From: an uncultured Opitutia bacterium
Lineage (GTDB): Bacteria > Verrucomicrobiota > Verrucomicrobiia > Opitutales > Opitutaceae
Assembly (NCBI GenBank): GCA_903859715.1
Contig: CAIONS010000065.1
Location: 1 to 64,000 of the forward strand
Direction of reading: 5' to 3'
DNA: 64,000 bases
Both the position numbers and the translations under genes were made by a program. The notes beneath the pieces are model-generated. The model made no database searches. It was not told where the DNA came from and saw only the letters and a list, made by a program, of their open reading frames with translations. Positions 17,260 through 25,899 of this stretch are shown piece by piece. How positions within the stretch are numbered: position 1 is the first letter of the stretch; each line of letters begins with the position of its first letter.

Positions 17260-18371
17260 GCCGCCGCCTTCAGCTTACCGGTTTTTAACCGCTGGTAGAA
17301 GGTGCTGATCGCCGGCAGGAAATCGAATACGTGGAAAATCAGCGAGGCGTGCTGCACGGGCGGGCCGAAGGGCTGCGCGATCCGTTGCACGCGGCCGGCG
17401 GGGAAATATGCGCGGTGCGCCGATTCGAAGGTGAAGCGCGTGGGCGACGCGGGATCGAGCACGGCGTCCTCCTTTTCCGCAAAGAGGATCAGGGCCGGGG
17501 CCTCCGAGAGCGGCAGCAGGGCCGGGGAAAAATAGTCCGGCGGTGCGGCCATGTCCTGCAGCGCCCGGACGCGTTCGCGGGCGCCGGTGAAGGTGATGCC
17601 GCGGATCGTGGCCATCACGGTTGCATGCAGGTGCCGGAGTTCGTCCGGGGTCATGAGCGTGTGCAACGCCGCCTTGTTCTGCGCGCCGGCCTCGAACATG
17701 CGGGTAAAAATCGTGCGTGATTTCTCGATCGGCCCCGTATCGTCAGCCGCGGTGGAGTCAAAGTAGGGCTTGAGCGCGCGGCCGAGCAGGGTGGCCGGCT
17801 TGGCCGCGGTGGGCGAAATCAGGTCCGCCGCGCAGGCCACGGGACTCACCAGCACGACGCCGGCCAGCGCGGGGTTGCGACCGGCCCGGCGGGCCCGGCC
17901 CAGCCACTCGAGCAGCAGCCCGGACCCGAAGCTCACCGAAAATATCACCGGAGCCTGGTGGTGCCGGGCGGCGAGCTCGGCCACGAGGTCGTCGAGTTGG
18001 GCGCACAGCAGGTCGAGGGAGAAACCATGGCGCGGATAGTTGAGGCAGTAAAGGTCGCCCGTGCGCAGGAAATGCCGGCGCAGCAGAAACACCTGCTCGG
18101 TCGAGTCGGGCACAAATCCGCCGAGCACAATCGTGGGCACGGAGCCCCTGCCTGACTCGCGCAGCACGGTGGCGAGCTGGTGCGGCCCGGTGTCGCCGCG
18201 CGCGAGGACAAGCTCCTGTGCGGTGCGGACGACGGGCAGATGCGGCCGGGCATGCGACGGATGCAGTTTTTCCTCGGTGGTGCGGAGGAAGGTGCGGAGC
18301 GGCCGTCCGGAGGAGACGCGGTGAAATGCGGCGAGGAAGGAGAGGGCGGGAGCGAAGCTCAACGCGGGCAT
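17256..18371 (-). CDS. Alpha/beta-hydrolase coupled to GH3-family gene
   Basis: A 371-residue alpha/beta-hydrolase-fold protein. The nucleophile elbow reads FSVSFGSG, in the place of G-x-S-x-G with the first glycine replaced. An acidic residue candidate is in AEKEDAVLDP and the catalytic histidine is probably in GPPVQHASLIFH near the C-terminus. The N-terminal 60 residues are basic and not conserved-looking. It overlaps the GH3-family ligase by four bases and is transcribed first. Substrate unknown; esterase, amidase or acyltransferase are all possible. Confidence 0.8.
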   Translation of the reverse strand: MPALSFAPALSFLAAFHRVSSGRPLRTFLRTTEEKLHPSHARPHLPVVRTAQELVLARGDTGPHQLATVLRESGRGSVPTIVLGGFVPDSTEQVFLLRRHFLRTGDLYCLNYPRHGFSLDLLCAQLDDLVAELAARHHQAPVIFSVSFGSGLLLEWLGRARRAGRNPALAGVVLVSPVACAADLISPTAAKPATLLGRALKPYFDSTAADDTGPIEKSRTIFTRMFEAGAQNKAALHTLMTPDELRHLHATVMATIRGITFTGARERVRALQDMAAPPDYFSPALLPLSEAPALILFAEKEDAVLDPASPTRFTFESAHRAYFPAGRVQRIAQPFGPPVQHASLIFHVFDFLPAISTFYQRLKTGKLKAAA

Positions 18372-18480
18372 GCGGAGTTCGTCGGGGGCGGACCCGGCGC
18401 AGGCAAAACGAAAGCGCCTGTGTCACCGAAATGTTGCCCGGCTGGAACGCGGGCGTGGCTTTCGGGCACCCAAGGTCCGG

Positions 18481-18664
18481 ATTTTTAACCACGGATTTCA
18501 CAGATGACACGGATCAGAAATCGGAATCGCGAACTTCAAGCCCTCTTACAGGAGGAAACGGAGGGAACGGAGAAAAGGGAATCGGCGCTCTCTGTTTCCT
18601 CCGTTACCTCCTGTAAATGATCGATGGTTTGAGATCCCCATCCGGGAAATCCGCCATTAAAATT
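18481..18664. repeat. Nested inverted elements: CACGGATTT outer, GAGGAAACG inner
   Basis: Outer arms are ATTTTTAACCACGGATTTCA (18481) and CGGGAAATCCGCCATTAAAA (ending about 18662). Inside them lies a complete second element: TTACAGGAGGAAACGGAGGG (18546) paired with CCTCCGTTACCTCCTGTAA (ending 18617). The arrangement looks like one element inserted in the loop of another. It fills most of the gap between the hydrolase and the pseudouridine synthase, which diverge here. Confidence 0.8.
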
Positions 18665-18672
18665 CCGCCGGC

Positions 18673-19542
18673 TTGGATTGCGGCCGGGCGGCGTGCCGGT
18701 CATGCGTGGTGGGATTGAATCCGAATTCCCCGCCCCGGCGGCTTCCGCCCATCCTGCATGAGGACGACGTCATGCTCGCGTTCGACAAACCAACCGGGCT
18801 GCCCGTCGCGAAGGATCGCGCGACCAAGGGGCAGGAGACGCTCATGGACCTCGTGCGCGCGCAATTTGGTGCCGACGTGGCCAACGTGCACCGGCTCGAC
18901 ACCGAGGCGAGCGGCGTGCTGCTCTGCGCGAAGACGAAGGTGGCGCTCGATTTCCTCAGCGGGCAGTTCCAGTCGAAGACCGCGGACAAATGGTACCTGG
19001 CCCTGGTCGCGGTCTTGCCCGTGGAACGGGCGATGCCGGCGGTGGCGTCGCTGCGCGCCTTGGATGGCGGTTTGCCGGACACTTTCTCGATGGACCTGCC
19101 GCTGGTGGATGACATCCGCGAGCCCGGAAAAATGCGGGTGGGCAAGGGGCGCGGCTCCCGGGAATGCCTGACAGAGTTTCGCGTGCTGGAGCGCTTCGGT
19201 CGTTTTCTTTGGATGGAGTGCCGGCCGGTCACGGGACGGACGCACCAGCTGCGGGTGCACCTCGCGGCGATGGGCGCGCCGGTGCTGAACGACGCGCTTT
19301 ATGGCGACCTGACGGTCCAACTGCTGCTGTCCGACCTGAAGCGCGGTTACAAGGGCCGCGACGAAGAAAAGCCCCTGCTGGCGCGCTTCACGCTGCACGC
19401 CAGTGAACTCACGGTGAAGCACCCGGCCACGCGCGAGCCGTTCACCTTGCGCGCTCCGTTGCCGTCGGAATTTGAGATCGCGTTGAAATATCTGCGGAAA
19501 TTTCCCCCGTGCCGCGGCTTCATGAAACCGAGGACATTCTGA
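18673..19542 (+). CDS. RluA-family RNA pseudouridine synthase
   Basis: A protein of about 289 residues of the RluA/RsuA pseudouridine synthase group, isomerising uridines in rRNA or tRNA. The catalytic aspartate is in NVHRLDTEASGVLLC (about residue 76); other family segments are VMLAFDKPTGLPV, CRPVTGRTHQLRVHLA and GAPVLNDALYGD. An S4 domain is absent. The start is uncertain: the longest frame uses a TTG at 18673, with GTG codons at 18706 and 18709 as alternatives; the conserved domain begins about residue 26. The end MKPRTF has no further domain. Confidence 0.88.
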   Translation: MDCGRAACRSCVVGLNPNSPPRRLPPILHEDDVMLAFDKPTGLPVAKDRATKGQETLMDLVRAQFGADVANVHRLDTEASGVLLCAKTKVALDFLSGQFQSKTADKWYLALVAVLPVERAMPAVASLRALDGGLPDTFSMDLPLVDDIREPGKMRVGKGRGSRECLTEFRVLERFGRFLWMECRPVTGRTHQLRVHLAAMGAPVLNDALYGDLTVQLLLSDLKRGYKGRDEEKPLLARFTLHASELTVKHPATREPFTLRAPLPSEFEIALKYLRKFPPCRGFMKPRTF

Positions 19543-19621
19543 GTCGGAATTTCCCCGCGAATCCCGCGGATTGACGCGAATAAGATCCGCTGCCCATGGT
19601 TTTTAAAGTTACCCGAACCCC

Positions 19622-21649
19622 ATGAATCCGACTGTCACTCATTCCGTGGATGGCGAGGGCGTCGGCTGGATCGTGTTCGATGATCCGGCGGCCCGCGCCA
19701 ATGTGTTCACCCCGGCGGTTCACGCCGACCTCCGGGCGGCCCTCGCCGCGCTCGCGGCCTTGCCGGTCAAGGCGGTGGTCGTGCTGAGCGCGAAGGAGCG
19801 CATCTTCATCGCGGGTGCCGACCTCAAGTGGCTGTCGCAGCTGCCCGATGCCGCGGCGGTGGCCGCCGCTTCCCGCGATGGCCAGGCCTCGTTCAACGCG
19901 GTGGCGGATTTCAAGGTCCCGGTCGTGTGCGCCATCCATGGGGCATGTGCCGGAGGCGGGTTTGAACTCGCGCTGGCGTGTCACTGGCGCCTGGCGAGTG
20001 CGGCGAAGGAAACGGTGATCGGGTTGCCGGAGACGAGCATCGGCACGATTCCCGGCTGGGGCGGAACGGTCCGGCTGCCGCGGCTGATCGGAGCGAAGGC
20101 GGCGCTCGGGCATATTTTGAAGGCGGCACTGCTGCCCGCCGCCGAGGCGCAGACCGCGGGATTGGTGGACGAAGTGGTGCCGGCCACTGAACTCAAGGCG
20201 CGGGCGAAGGCAGCCGCGCTGCGGCTGGCGGCGGACGGTCTGCCCGCCCGAACGGCTCCGTCTGCAGCGGACGCGGCGGTTTTTGCCGGAGCGCGAGCCG
20301 ACGTGGCGAAGAAGACGTGGGGTCGCGAGCCGGCGCCCCTGGCAGCCATCGCGCTGATCGAGCGGACGGCAGGCTTGGCGCTGGACGCGGCGCTGGCCGA
20401 GGAAGCCCGGATGTTCGGTGAAGTGACGGCGGGAGAAATCTGCAAAAACCTCATCCATGTTTTCTTCCTCAAGGACGCAGTGAAGAAGCTCACGGTCGAT
20501 GCCTGGTTTCCGAAACCAGCCGCGCCCGCGGCGCCGGCGCCTTTCAAAAAAATCGGCGTCGTTGGGGCCGGGGTGATGGGCTCGGGCATCGCGCAATGGT
20601 GTGCGGCGCGCGGACATGATGTCGTGTTGCGCGATGTGAAGCCGGAATTCGTTGAGCGCGGGCTCGCGGTGATCCGCGGGGTGTTCGACGAGTCGGTGGC
20701 ACGGAAGAAACTGACGCCGGAGGCCGCGGCGGCGGGACTGGCCCGCGTGAGGACGACCACGGCGTGGGACGGATTCGATGAATGCGATCTCGTGATCGAG
20801 GCCATCGTTGAGAACGTGGCGGCGAAGCAGCAGCTCTTCGCGGAACTGGCGAAGGTCGTGCGGCCCGACTGCGTGCTCGCTTCAAACACGTCGGCGCTGC
20901 CGATCGAGGAACTGACGGCGCCCGTGACTCATCCCGACCGCACGATCGGAATCCATTTCTTCAACCCGGTGAGCCGGATGGCGCTGATGGAGCTCGTACT
21001 GAGCCCGCACACGACGCGCGACACAGCGGAGCGCACGCTCGCGTTCGCGAAGGCACTCGGGAAAACGCCGGTCATCTGCCGGTCATCGCCGGGTTTCCTC
21101 GTCACGCGGGTACTTTTTTTCTATCTCAACGAGGCCTGCCGCCTCTGGGAACAAGGTGTGCCGACGGATGTGCTCGATGGCGCGCTGCGCGACTGGGGCT
21201 GGCCGATGGGTCCGGCGCGCCTGATCGACGAAGTGGGCGTCGACGTGACGGATTTCATCTTCGGGGAGATGGCGCATTATTATCCGGACCGCTTCAAGAG
21301 CTCGGCGGTGTGCCGCCGGATGCTCGATGCCGGAATGAAAGGCCGGAAGAACGGCGCGGGCACGGGCTTCTACACGTATGCCGGAGGCAAGGAGGCGCTG
21401 AACCCGGCGATGACAGCGTTTGTATCGGACGCGAAGTCAGAGTTTACCCCGACGGCGAAGTCGGGGCTCAGCGCCGAGGCCATCGCCGGGCGCCTGAACC
21501 GCGTGATGATCGACGAAACGAAGCGGGTGCTCGACGAAGGCGTGCTGAAGACAGCCGACGATGCCGACTTCGCGCTGCTCATGGGCACGGGCTTCCCGGC
21601 CTTCCGCGGCGGTCTGATGCGGTATGCACGGCGGGTCGGAGTGATTTGA
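19622..21649 (+). CDS. FadB/FadJ-type enoyl-CoA hydratase / 3-hydroxyacyl-CoA dehydrogenase
   Basis: A 675-residue bifunctional beta-oxidation enzyme. Residues 1-190 are a crotonase domain: CoA-binding FIAGADLKWL and both catalytic glutamates (E115 in CAGGGFELALA, E137 in IGLPETSIGTIPG). Residues 310-650 are the dehydrogenase: NAD loop GVVGAGVMGSGIAQWCAARG, catalytic histidine in GIHFFNPVSRMALMELV, and the two C-terminal HCDH lobes. It should form an alpha2-beta2 complex with a thiolase (FadA), which is not in the window. Slightly shorter than E. coli FadB (729). Ordinary catalytic residues suggest full activity. Confidence 0.93.
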   Translation: MNPTVTHSVDGEGVGWIVFDDPAARANVFTPAVHADLRAALAALAALPVKAVVVLSAKERIFIAGADLKWLSQLPDAAAVAAASRDGQASFNAVADFKVPVVCAIHGACAGGGFELALACHWRLASAAKETVIGLPETSIGTIPGWGGTVRLPRLIGAKAALGHILKAALLPAAEAQTAGLVDEVVPATELKARAKAAALRLAADGLPARTAPSAADAAVFAGARADVAKKTWGREPAPLAAIALIERTAGLALDAALAEEARMFGEVTAGEICKNLIHVFFLKDAVKKLTVDAWFPKPAAPAAPAPFKKIGVVGAGVMGSGIAQWCAARGHDVVLRDVKPEFVERGLAVIRGVFDESVARKKLTPEAAAAGLARVRTTTAWDGFDECDLVIEAIVENVAAKQQLFAELAKVVRPDCVLASNTSALPIEELTAPVTHPDRTIGIHFFNPVSRMALMELVLSPHTTRDTAERTLAFAKALGKTPVICRSSPGFLVTRVLFFYLNEACRLWEQGVPTDVLDGALRDWGWPMGPARLIDEVGVDVTDFIFGEMAHYYPDRFKSSAVCRRMLDAGMKGRKNGAGTGFYTYAGGKEALNPAMTAFVSDAKSEFTPTAKSGLSAEAIAGRLNRVMIDETKRVLDEGVLKTADDADFALLMGTGFPAFRGGLMRYARRVGVI

Positions 21650-21660
21650 TCGAGGCTTGG

Positions 21661-21808
21661 TTTAACCACGAAGATCACGAAGGGCACGAAGTTCGATCCC
21701 ATGAGTTGATCGCGGAAACGCGGAGGAGCGGAAGCGCGGAAACAATCGTTGGATCGACGATTCAATCTGGGTCTGAAGGATCGGCCTTCGCGATCTCCGT
21801 GATGAAAC
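21661..21808. repeat. Nested inverted elements: CACGAAGG outer, GCGGAAAC inner
   Basis: Outer left arm TTTAACCACGAAGATCACGAA has its partner at CCTTCGCGATCTCCGTGATG near the right end. Between them is a GCGGAAACGCGGAGGAGCGG run (21710-21741), the GCGGAAGC family. The element separates the convergent FadB-type and ADOP permease genes. Confidence 0.75.
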
Positions 21809-21809
21809 C

Positions 21810-24293
21810 TCATTCCGCCCTCAGCGCCACGATGGGGTCGACCTTGGTCGCGCGGCGGGCGGGGACCCAGCAGGCGAGGAGGGCGATGGCGGAGAGGAGC
21901 ACGATGATGGCGAAGTACGAAACCGGGTCGTAGGGGCTGACGTTGAACAGCAGCGCGCTGATCAACCGGGTGCTGACGAGCGCACCGGCGGTGCCAAACA
22001 GCAATCCGATGCCGATGATGCGCGAGCCGCTGCCGAGGACGAGACGCAGCACATCCCGCGGCAGCGCACCCAGCGCCATGCGGATGCCGATCTCATGGGT
22101 GCGCTGATTCACCGAGTACGCCATCACGCCATAGATGCCGATGGCGGCGAGGACGAGGGCGATGACGGAGAACAGGGTGAAGAGGATCATGTTGAAGCGC
22201 TGCTGCGTCCACCACCACTCGAGCGTGTTGATCAGCGGGTAAAGCGTGTCGAACCGGACATCCTTATCCAAGGAGTGGAAGACATCACGGATGGCGGGCA
22301 CCATGCCCGGCGCCGGCCCCTTGGTGCGGACCACGAGGGTCATGAGTTGCTCGGGCATTTGATCGAACGCCTCGTAGACCTGCGGCCCGGTCTCGCTTTG
22401 GGGCCCACGCGGTTTCACGTCCCCGACGACGCCGATGATTTCCGACCAGATCTCGGGCGCCGGCTTGCTCGGATCGCTGTCCACCACGCGGATGCGCTGG
22501 CCCAGCGGATCCTTGCCGGCAAAGTGCCGCCGCACCATTTCCCGGTTGACGATCACGACGCGGGCCGTGGCGACGGTGTCGTGGGAATTGAAAACGCGGC
22601 CGCGGATGAGCGGGACGCTCATCACCTTGAAGTAATCGGGCGTCACGGCGTAGCGGTCCGTCGTGAGTCCGGGCTCGGACGGCGACGTGGACGCGTGCCC
22701 GCCCTCGAGGACGAATTCCCGCTGCTGCACCCGGCCGCGGTTGCCGGCCGAGGGGTAACCGAGGGTGATGCACGCGGAATCTATGTCCGGCAGACCCTGC
22801 ACGCGTTCGAGCATGATGTGGGTAAAAGTCAGGATTTTTTCAGGCGTGTTGTAACGCTGCTGCGAGTTGAGCGTGAACTGGGCGCCGGACACATTTTCCG
22901 GCTTTAATCCCTGATCGAAGGTCTGCATCGCGTGGAGGCTGCGGACCAGCAGACCGGTGCTCACCAGGAGCATGAGCGCAATGGAGATCTCGAGGATGAC
23001 CAGGAAATTGCGGACGCGCAGCCGCTCGCGGCCGCCGGAGGAGTTGTGACTGCTCTCTTTGATCGCCCCGATGAGGTCGCCGCGCGTGGCCTGCAGGGCG
23101 GGCACCAGACCGAAGCCCAAGCCGGCCACCACCATGACGCCGCACATCACGAGGAGAACGTTGCCGTCCACGGCGATGCGGTCGGCGTGAGGCATGAAGT
23201 GCTTCGCGAGCACGATCAAGGGTCCCATCGAGGCATAGGCCAGCATGATGCCAAGCGCGCCGCCGAAGACCGCGATCAGCAGGCTTTCGCAGAGGAACTG
23301 GCGGATGATGCGGCCGCGGCTGGCACCGAGGGCGGCGCGGACCGCGATTTCCTTCTGGCGGGAGTTCGCGCGGGCGAGCAGGAGGCTGGCGACATTGACG
23401 CAGGCAATCAGCAGCAGAAAACCCACGGCGCCGAGCAAGGCATACAGCTGGGGCTTGAGATCGGAGGTCCAGTCGTCGATTTCGCGGATCACCTTGATGC
23501 CGCGGTCCTTTTCGGTGTCGGGATGCTCCAGGGCCGCGCGCCGGGCGATCAGCTGCATCTCCATCTGAGCCTGTTCGAAGGTGGCGCCGGGCTTGAGCCG
23601 GCCCTCCATCCACAGGATGCGCGTCTTGAAATCCTGACGTTCCGACGCTTCGACTCCGGGCAGATAGACATAACTGCCAGTGCGCTCCGTATCCCAAACG
23701 ACGCCCACGATCGTGTAGGTCTGGTCGTCGAGCCGGAGCGTCTGCCCGATCATATCATCGCGGCCGCCGAACTGCTCCTTCCACAGGGCGTGGCTCAGGA
23801 TAACCACCTGATTCTTGCCCGCTCGCATTTCCTCCGGCAGAAACAGCCGGCCCTTCTCGGCCGAGAAGCGATAGACGGAAAAGAAATTGGCGGTGCAGCT
23901 GATGGCGAACAAATCCATGTAACGGTCGCCCTGCGCCAGCTTCACACCGCGAAAAGACACGGCGGCCAGTTCGTCGAAGACCGTGGCTTGGTGCAGCCAT
24001 TCGTTATAGATGCCCGGGGAGATCGGCATCTCCAGGTTCTTCGGCAGCTGATTTCCGGAAAGGTAAACCAGTCGGTCGGGTTCCTCGTAGTTGAGCGGGT
24101 GGAGGACGACCTTGTTGACGACGCTGAAGAGGGCGGTGCAGGCGCCGATGCCGAGGGCGATCGTGAGGATGGAGATCGTGGCGAAGCCGGGAGCCTTGAT
24201 GAGCTGGCGCAGGCCGTAGCGCACGTCCTGGCCGAATTGTCCGAGCCAAGGCAGTCCGCGCAGCGACCGCGAGGGGTGGGCGGGCTGGTTCAT
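21810..24293 (-). CDS. ADOP-type ABC transporter permease (MacB/FtsX fold)
   Basis: An 827-residue duplicated permease of the ADOP class common in Acidobacteria and Verrucomicrobia. The first transmembrane segment (about 40-65) is followed by a large MacB-like periplasmic domain; three segments lie around 280-410, with the FtsX motif REIAV-type [17 protein letters not shown]; a second periplasmic domain follows; and the last FtsX block contains [20 protein letters not shown] and ends [17 protein letters not shown]. No ATPase gene is adjacent. Probable role is mechanotransmission or export of an unknown substrate. It is under the neighbouring PadR gene, together with a decayed paralogue. Confidence 0.9.
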   Translation of the reverse strand: MNQPAHPSRSLRGLPWLGQFGQDVRYGLRQLIKAPGFATISILTIALGIGACTALFSVVNKVVLHPLNYEEPDRLVYLSGNQLPKNLEMPISPGIYNEWLHQATVFDELAAVSFRGVKLAQGDRYMDLFAISCTANFFSVYRFSAEKGRLFLPEEMRAGKNQVVILSHALWKEQFGGRDDMIGQTLRLDDQTYTIVGVVWDTERTGSYVYLPGVEASERQDFKTRILWMEGRLKPGATFEQAQMEMQLIARRAALEHPDTEKDRGIKVIREIDDWTSDLKPQLYALLGAVGFLLLIACVNVASLLLARANSRQKEIAVRAALGASRGRIIRQFLCESLLIAVFGGALGIMLAYASMGPLIVLAKHFMPHADRIAVDGNVLLVMCGVMVVAGLGFGLVPALQATRGDLIGAIKESSHNSSGGRERLRVRNFLVILEISIALMLLVSTGLLVRSLHAMQTFDQGLKPENVSGAQFTLNSQQRYNTPEKILTFTHIMLERVQGLPDIDSACITLGYPSAGNRGRVQQREFVLEGGHASTSPSEPGLTTDRYAVTPDYFKVMSVPLIRGRVFNSHDTVATARVVIVNREMVRRHFAGKDPLGQRIRVVDSDPSKPAPEIWSEIIGVVGDVKPRGPQSETGPQVYEAFDQMPEQLMTLVVRTKGPAPGMVPAIRDVFHSLDKDVRFDTLYPLINTLEWWWTQQRFNMILFTLFSVIALVLAAIGIYGVMAYSVNQRTHEIGIRMALGALPRDVLRLVLGSGSRIIGIGLLFGTAGALVSTRLISALLFNVSPYDPVSYFAIIVLLSAIALLACWVPARRATKVDPIVALRAE

Positions 24294-24356
24294 CGCTCTT
24301 ATTCGCAGGGCAAGGCGGTCATGGGGTCAATGCTGGCAAAGAAGCGAAGATCGATT

Positions 24357-24530
24357 GGGGCACCATGAAAGACACGAAATGCGGAGGGACGGAATTCGAT
24401 CTTCAGGTGGCGAAATCTGATCCCCGGCCCGATGGATTGTTCCGTGATTCCGCTTTTCCACGATCAAGCGGACCGGCCTTCGCGCTCTTCGCGTCCTTGG
24501 TCGCCTTTGGCGACCTTCGTGGTGAACCCT
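24357..24530. repeat. Decayed CACGAAGG inverted element between ADOP genes
   Basis: CACCATGAAAGACACGAAATG at the left corresponds to GGCGACCTTCGTGGTGAACC at the right, with runs of CTTCGCG/TTGG words in the right half. The left arm is poorly preserved. It lies between the intact permease and the truncated one. Confidence 0.55.
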
Positions 24531-25099
24531 CACTCCGTCCGCAGCGCTATCATCGGGTCGACCGTGGTGGCGCGGCGGGCGGGGAGCCAGCAGGCGAGGA
24601 AGGCGATGAAACTGAGAAACAGCGGGACGATCACGTAGGCCAGTGGATCATGCGTGCTGATCTCGAAGAGCAGGGAGCCGAGAAAGTGCGTCGCCCCGAG
24701 GGACGCGATCAGGCCGATCACGACGCCAAGTCCGACCATCCGGCCCGTCTGGGAAAATACCAGGCGCAGGATGTCGCCTGCTTGGGCGCCGAGCGCCATG
24801 CGGATGCCGATCTCCTGGGTGCGTTGAGTAACGGCATAGGCCACCACGCCGTAAATCCCCAGCGCGCTGAGCAGCAGCGCCACGCCGGCAAAGGTCGCAA
24901 AGACGAAGAGCGCAAAGCGCTGCGGGGCGATGGTCTCGTTGAGGAACCCCTTGAGATCGATCTTGGTGACGAGCGAGAGCGGCATGTCGGGGTCCACCAA
25001 GTCCAGCGCCTGCCGCAGCGAGTGCTCGAGACCGGCGAGCGGGCCCTGCACGCGCACGAGCAGGCTGGGAGTCGCAAACGGAGCCTGAGCGAAAGGCAC
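24530..25099 (-). pseudogene. C-terminal remnant of a second ADOP permease
   Basis: A 189-residue open frame that matches, residue for residue along its length, only the last quarter of an ADOP permease: it begins inside the second periplasmic domain (PSLLVRVQGPLAGLEHS) and includes [20 protein letters not shown] and the ending PARRATTVDPMIALRTE. The intact neighbour has the same blocks near residues 640-827. The N-terminal 600 or so residues are missing, and only 42 bases separate it from padR, so a large deletion is the simplest explanation. The remaining frame has three or four membrane segments and might still be translated. Confidence 0.85.
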
Positions 25100-25141
25100 A
25101 TAGATTCCTCAAGGGTTTCATGCGCTTGCTACGGGTCGCTC

Positions 25142-25474
25142 TTACGTGACTTTCAGGACCAGGTTAATCGCGGCGGAGACCTGTTCCCAATTCGAGGTCT
25201 CCACGGCGAGCTGCTTCCGGCCGGCGGGTGTCAGGGTATAGAAGCGGGCCTTGCGGTTGTTGTCTGAGACGCCCCATTCCGCCTTGATCCAGCCCTGCTC
25301 CTCCAGCCGGTAGAGGGCGGGGTAGAGAGAGCCTTGCTCCACCTGCAGGACATCCTGCGACATTTGCCGGATCTGCACCGAGATGCCGAAGCCGTGGACC
25401 GGCCCGCGCTGCAGTGATTTCAGGACCAGCAGGTCCAAGGTGCCTTGCAACAAATCATTTTTTTCTTTGGCCAT
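25142..25474 (-). CDS. PadR-family transcriptional regulator
   Basis: A 110-residue PadR-type winged-helix repressor, short (PadR-s1) form. Visible signatures are LLQGTLDLLVLKSLQRGPVHG, the recognition part VEQGSLYPALYRLEEQGWI, and ARFYTLTPAGRKQL. PadR genes of this kind usually precede ADOP permease genes, as here. It probably represses its own operon through the TCTAG-type palindromes directly upstream (25482-25525). The inducer is unknown. Confidence 0.95.
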   Translation of the reverse strand: MAKEKNDLLQGTLDLLVLKSLQRGPVHGFGISVQIRQMSQDVLQVEQGSLYPALYRLEEQGWIKAEWGVSDNNRKARFYTLTPAGRKQLAVETSNWEQVSAAINLVLKVT

Positions 25475-25481
25475 GGGTATT

Positions 25482-25525
25482 CCTAGATGTTCTAGGAGAG
25501 ACTCAAAAACGGGCTCTCCTAGAAC
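25482..25525. promoter_or_regulatory. Probable PadR operator
   Basis: GTTCTAGGAGAG (25489-25500) and CTCTCCTAGAAC (25514-25525) form a perfect 12-base inverted repeat with a 13-base spacer; CCTAGA-TGT-TCTAGG (25482-25496) makes a second, overlapping palindrome. These lie 8 to 51 bases upstream of the padR ATG, the classical place for PadR autorepression sites. Confidence 0.65.
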
Positions 25526-25551
25526 GTCAACAGGAAAGAAGGCCCGGAGTT

Positions 25552-25797
25552 ATCACCACGAAAAAAACGAAGCACACGAAAACCGGACCACGAAGGCGGC
25601 CTCATGGATTTATCGCGGAAGCCGGAAGGACGGAAACGTGGAAGAATCTTCCATCCGTAGCAGCCGACGTCAGGAGGCTGGTGAAGCACGCGCCGAAGCT
25701 CAGCCTCCTCACGTCGGCTGCTACTACCTCTGCTGGATTGCTTCTGCGATCACTCCCCGGATCGGGTTTCGTGTCGTTCGTGTGTTTCGTGGTGACC
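25552..25797. repeat. Triply nested inverted elements (CACGAAGG / GCGGAAGC / GTAGCAGCC)
   Basis: Outer arms TATCACCACGAAAAAAACGA and TTCGTGTGTTTCGTGGTGA; within them TCGCGGAAGCCGGAAGG paired with TTGCTTCTGCGATCA; in the centre a 24-base-arm palindrome starting GTAGCAGCCGACGTCAGG (25657) and ending TCACGTCGGCTGCTAC (25724), with one mismatch between the arms. Three families are thus stacked concentrically in the 425-base gap between padR and the 2-oxoacid dehydrogenase gene. Confidence 0.85.
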
Positions 25798-25899
25798 ATT
25801 CTGTCCGGTCAAAAGCGGAAAACGCGTTGCGTTGGCGGGCATTTGGGTGAGCGTTGAGGGCATCGAAAACATCTGCGCCCAATCCCCTTTGGAGTCCTC

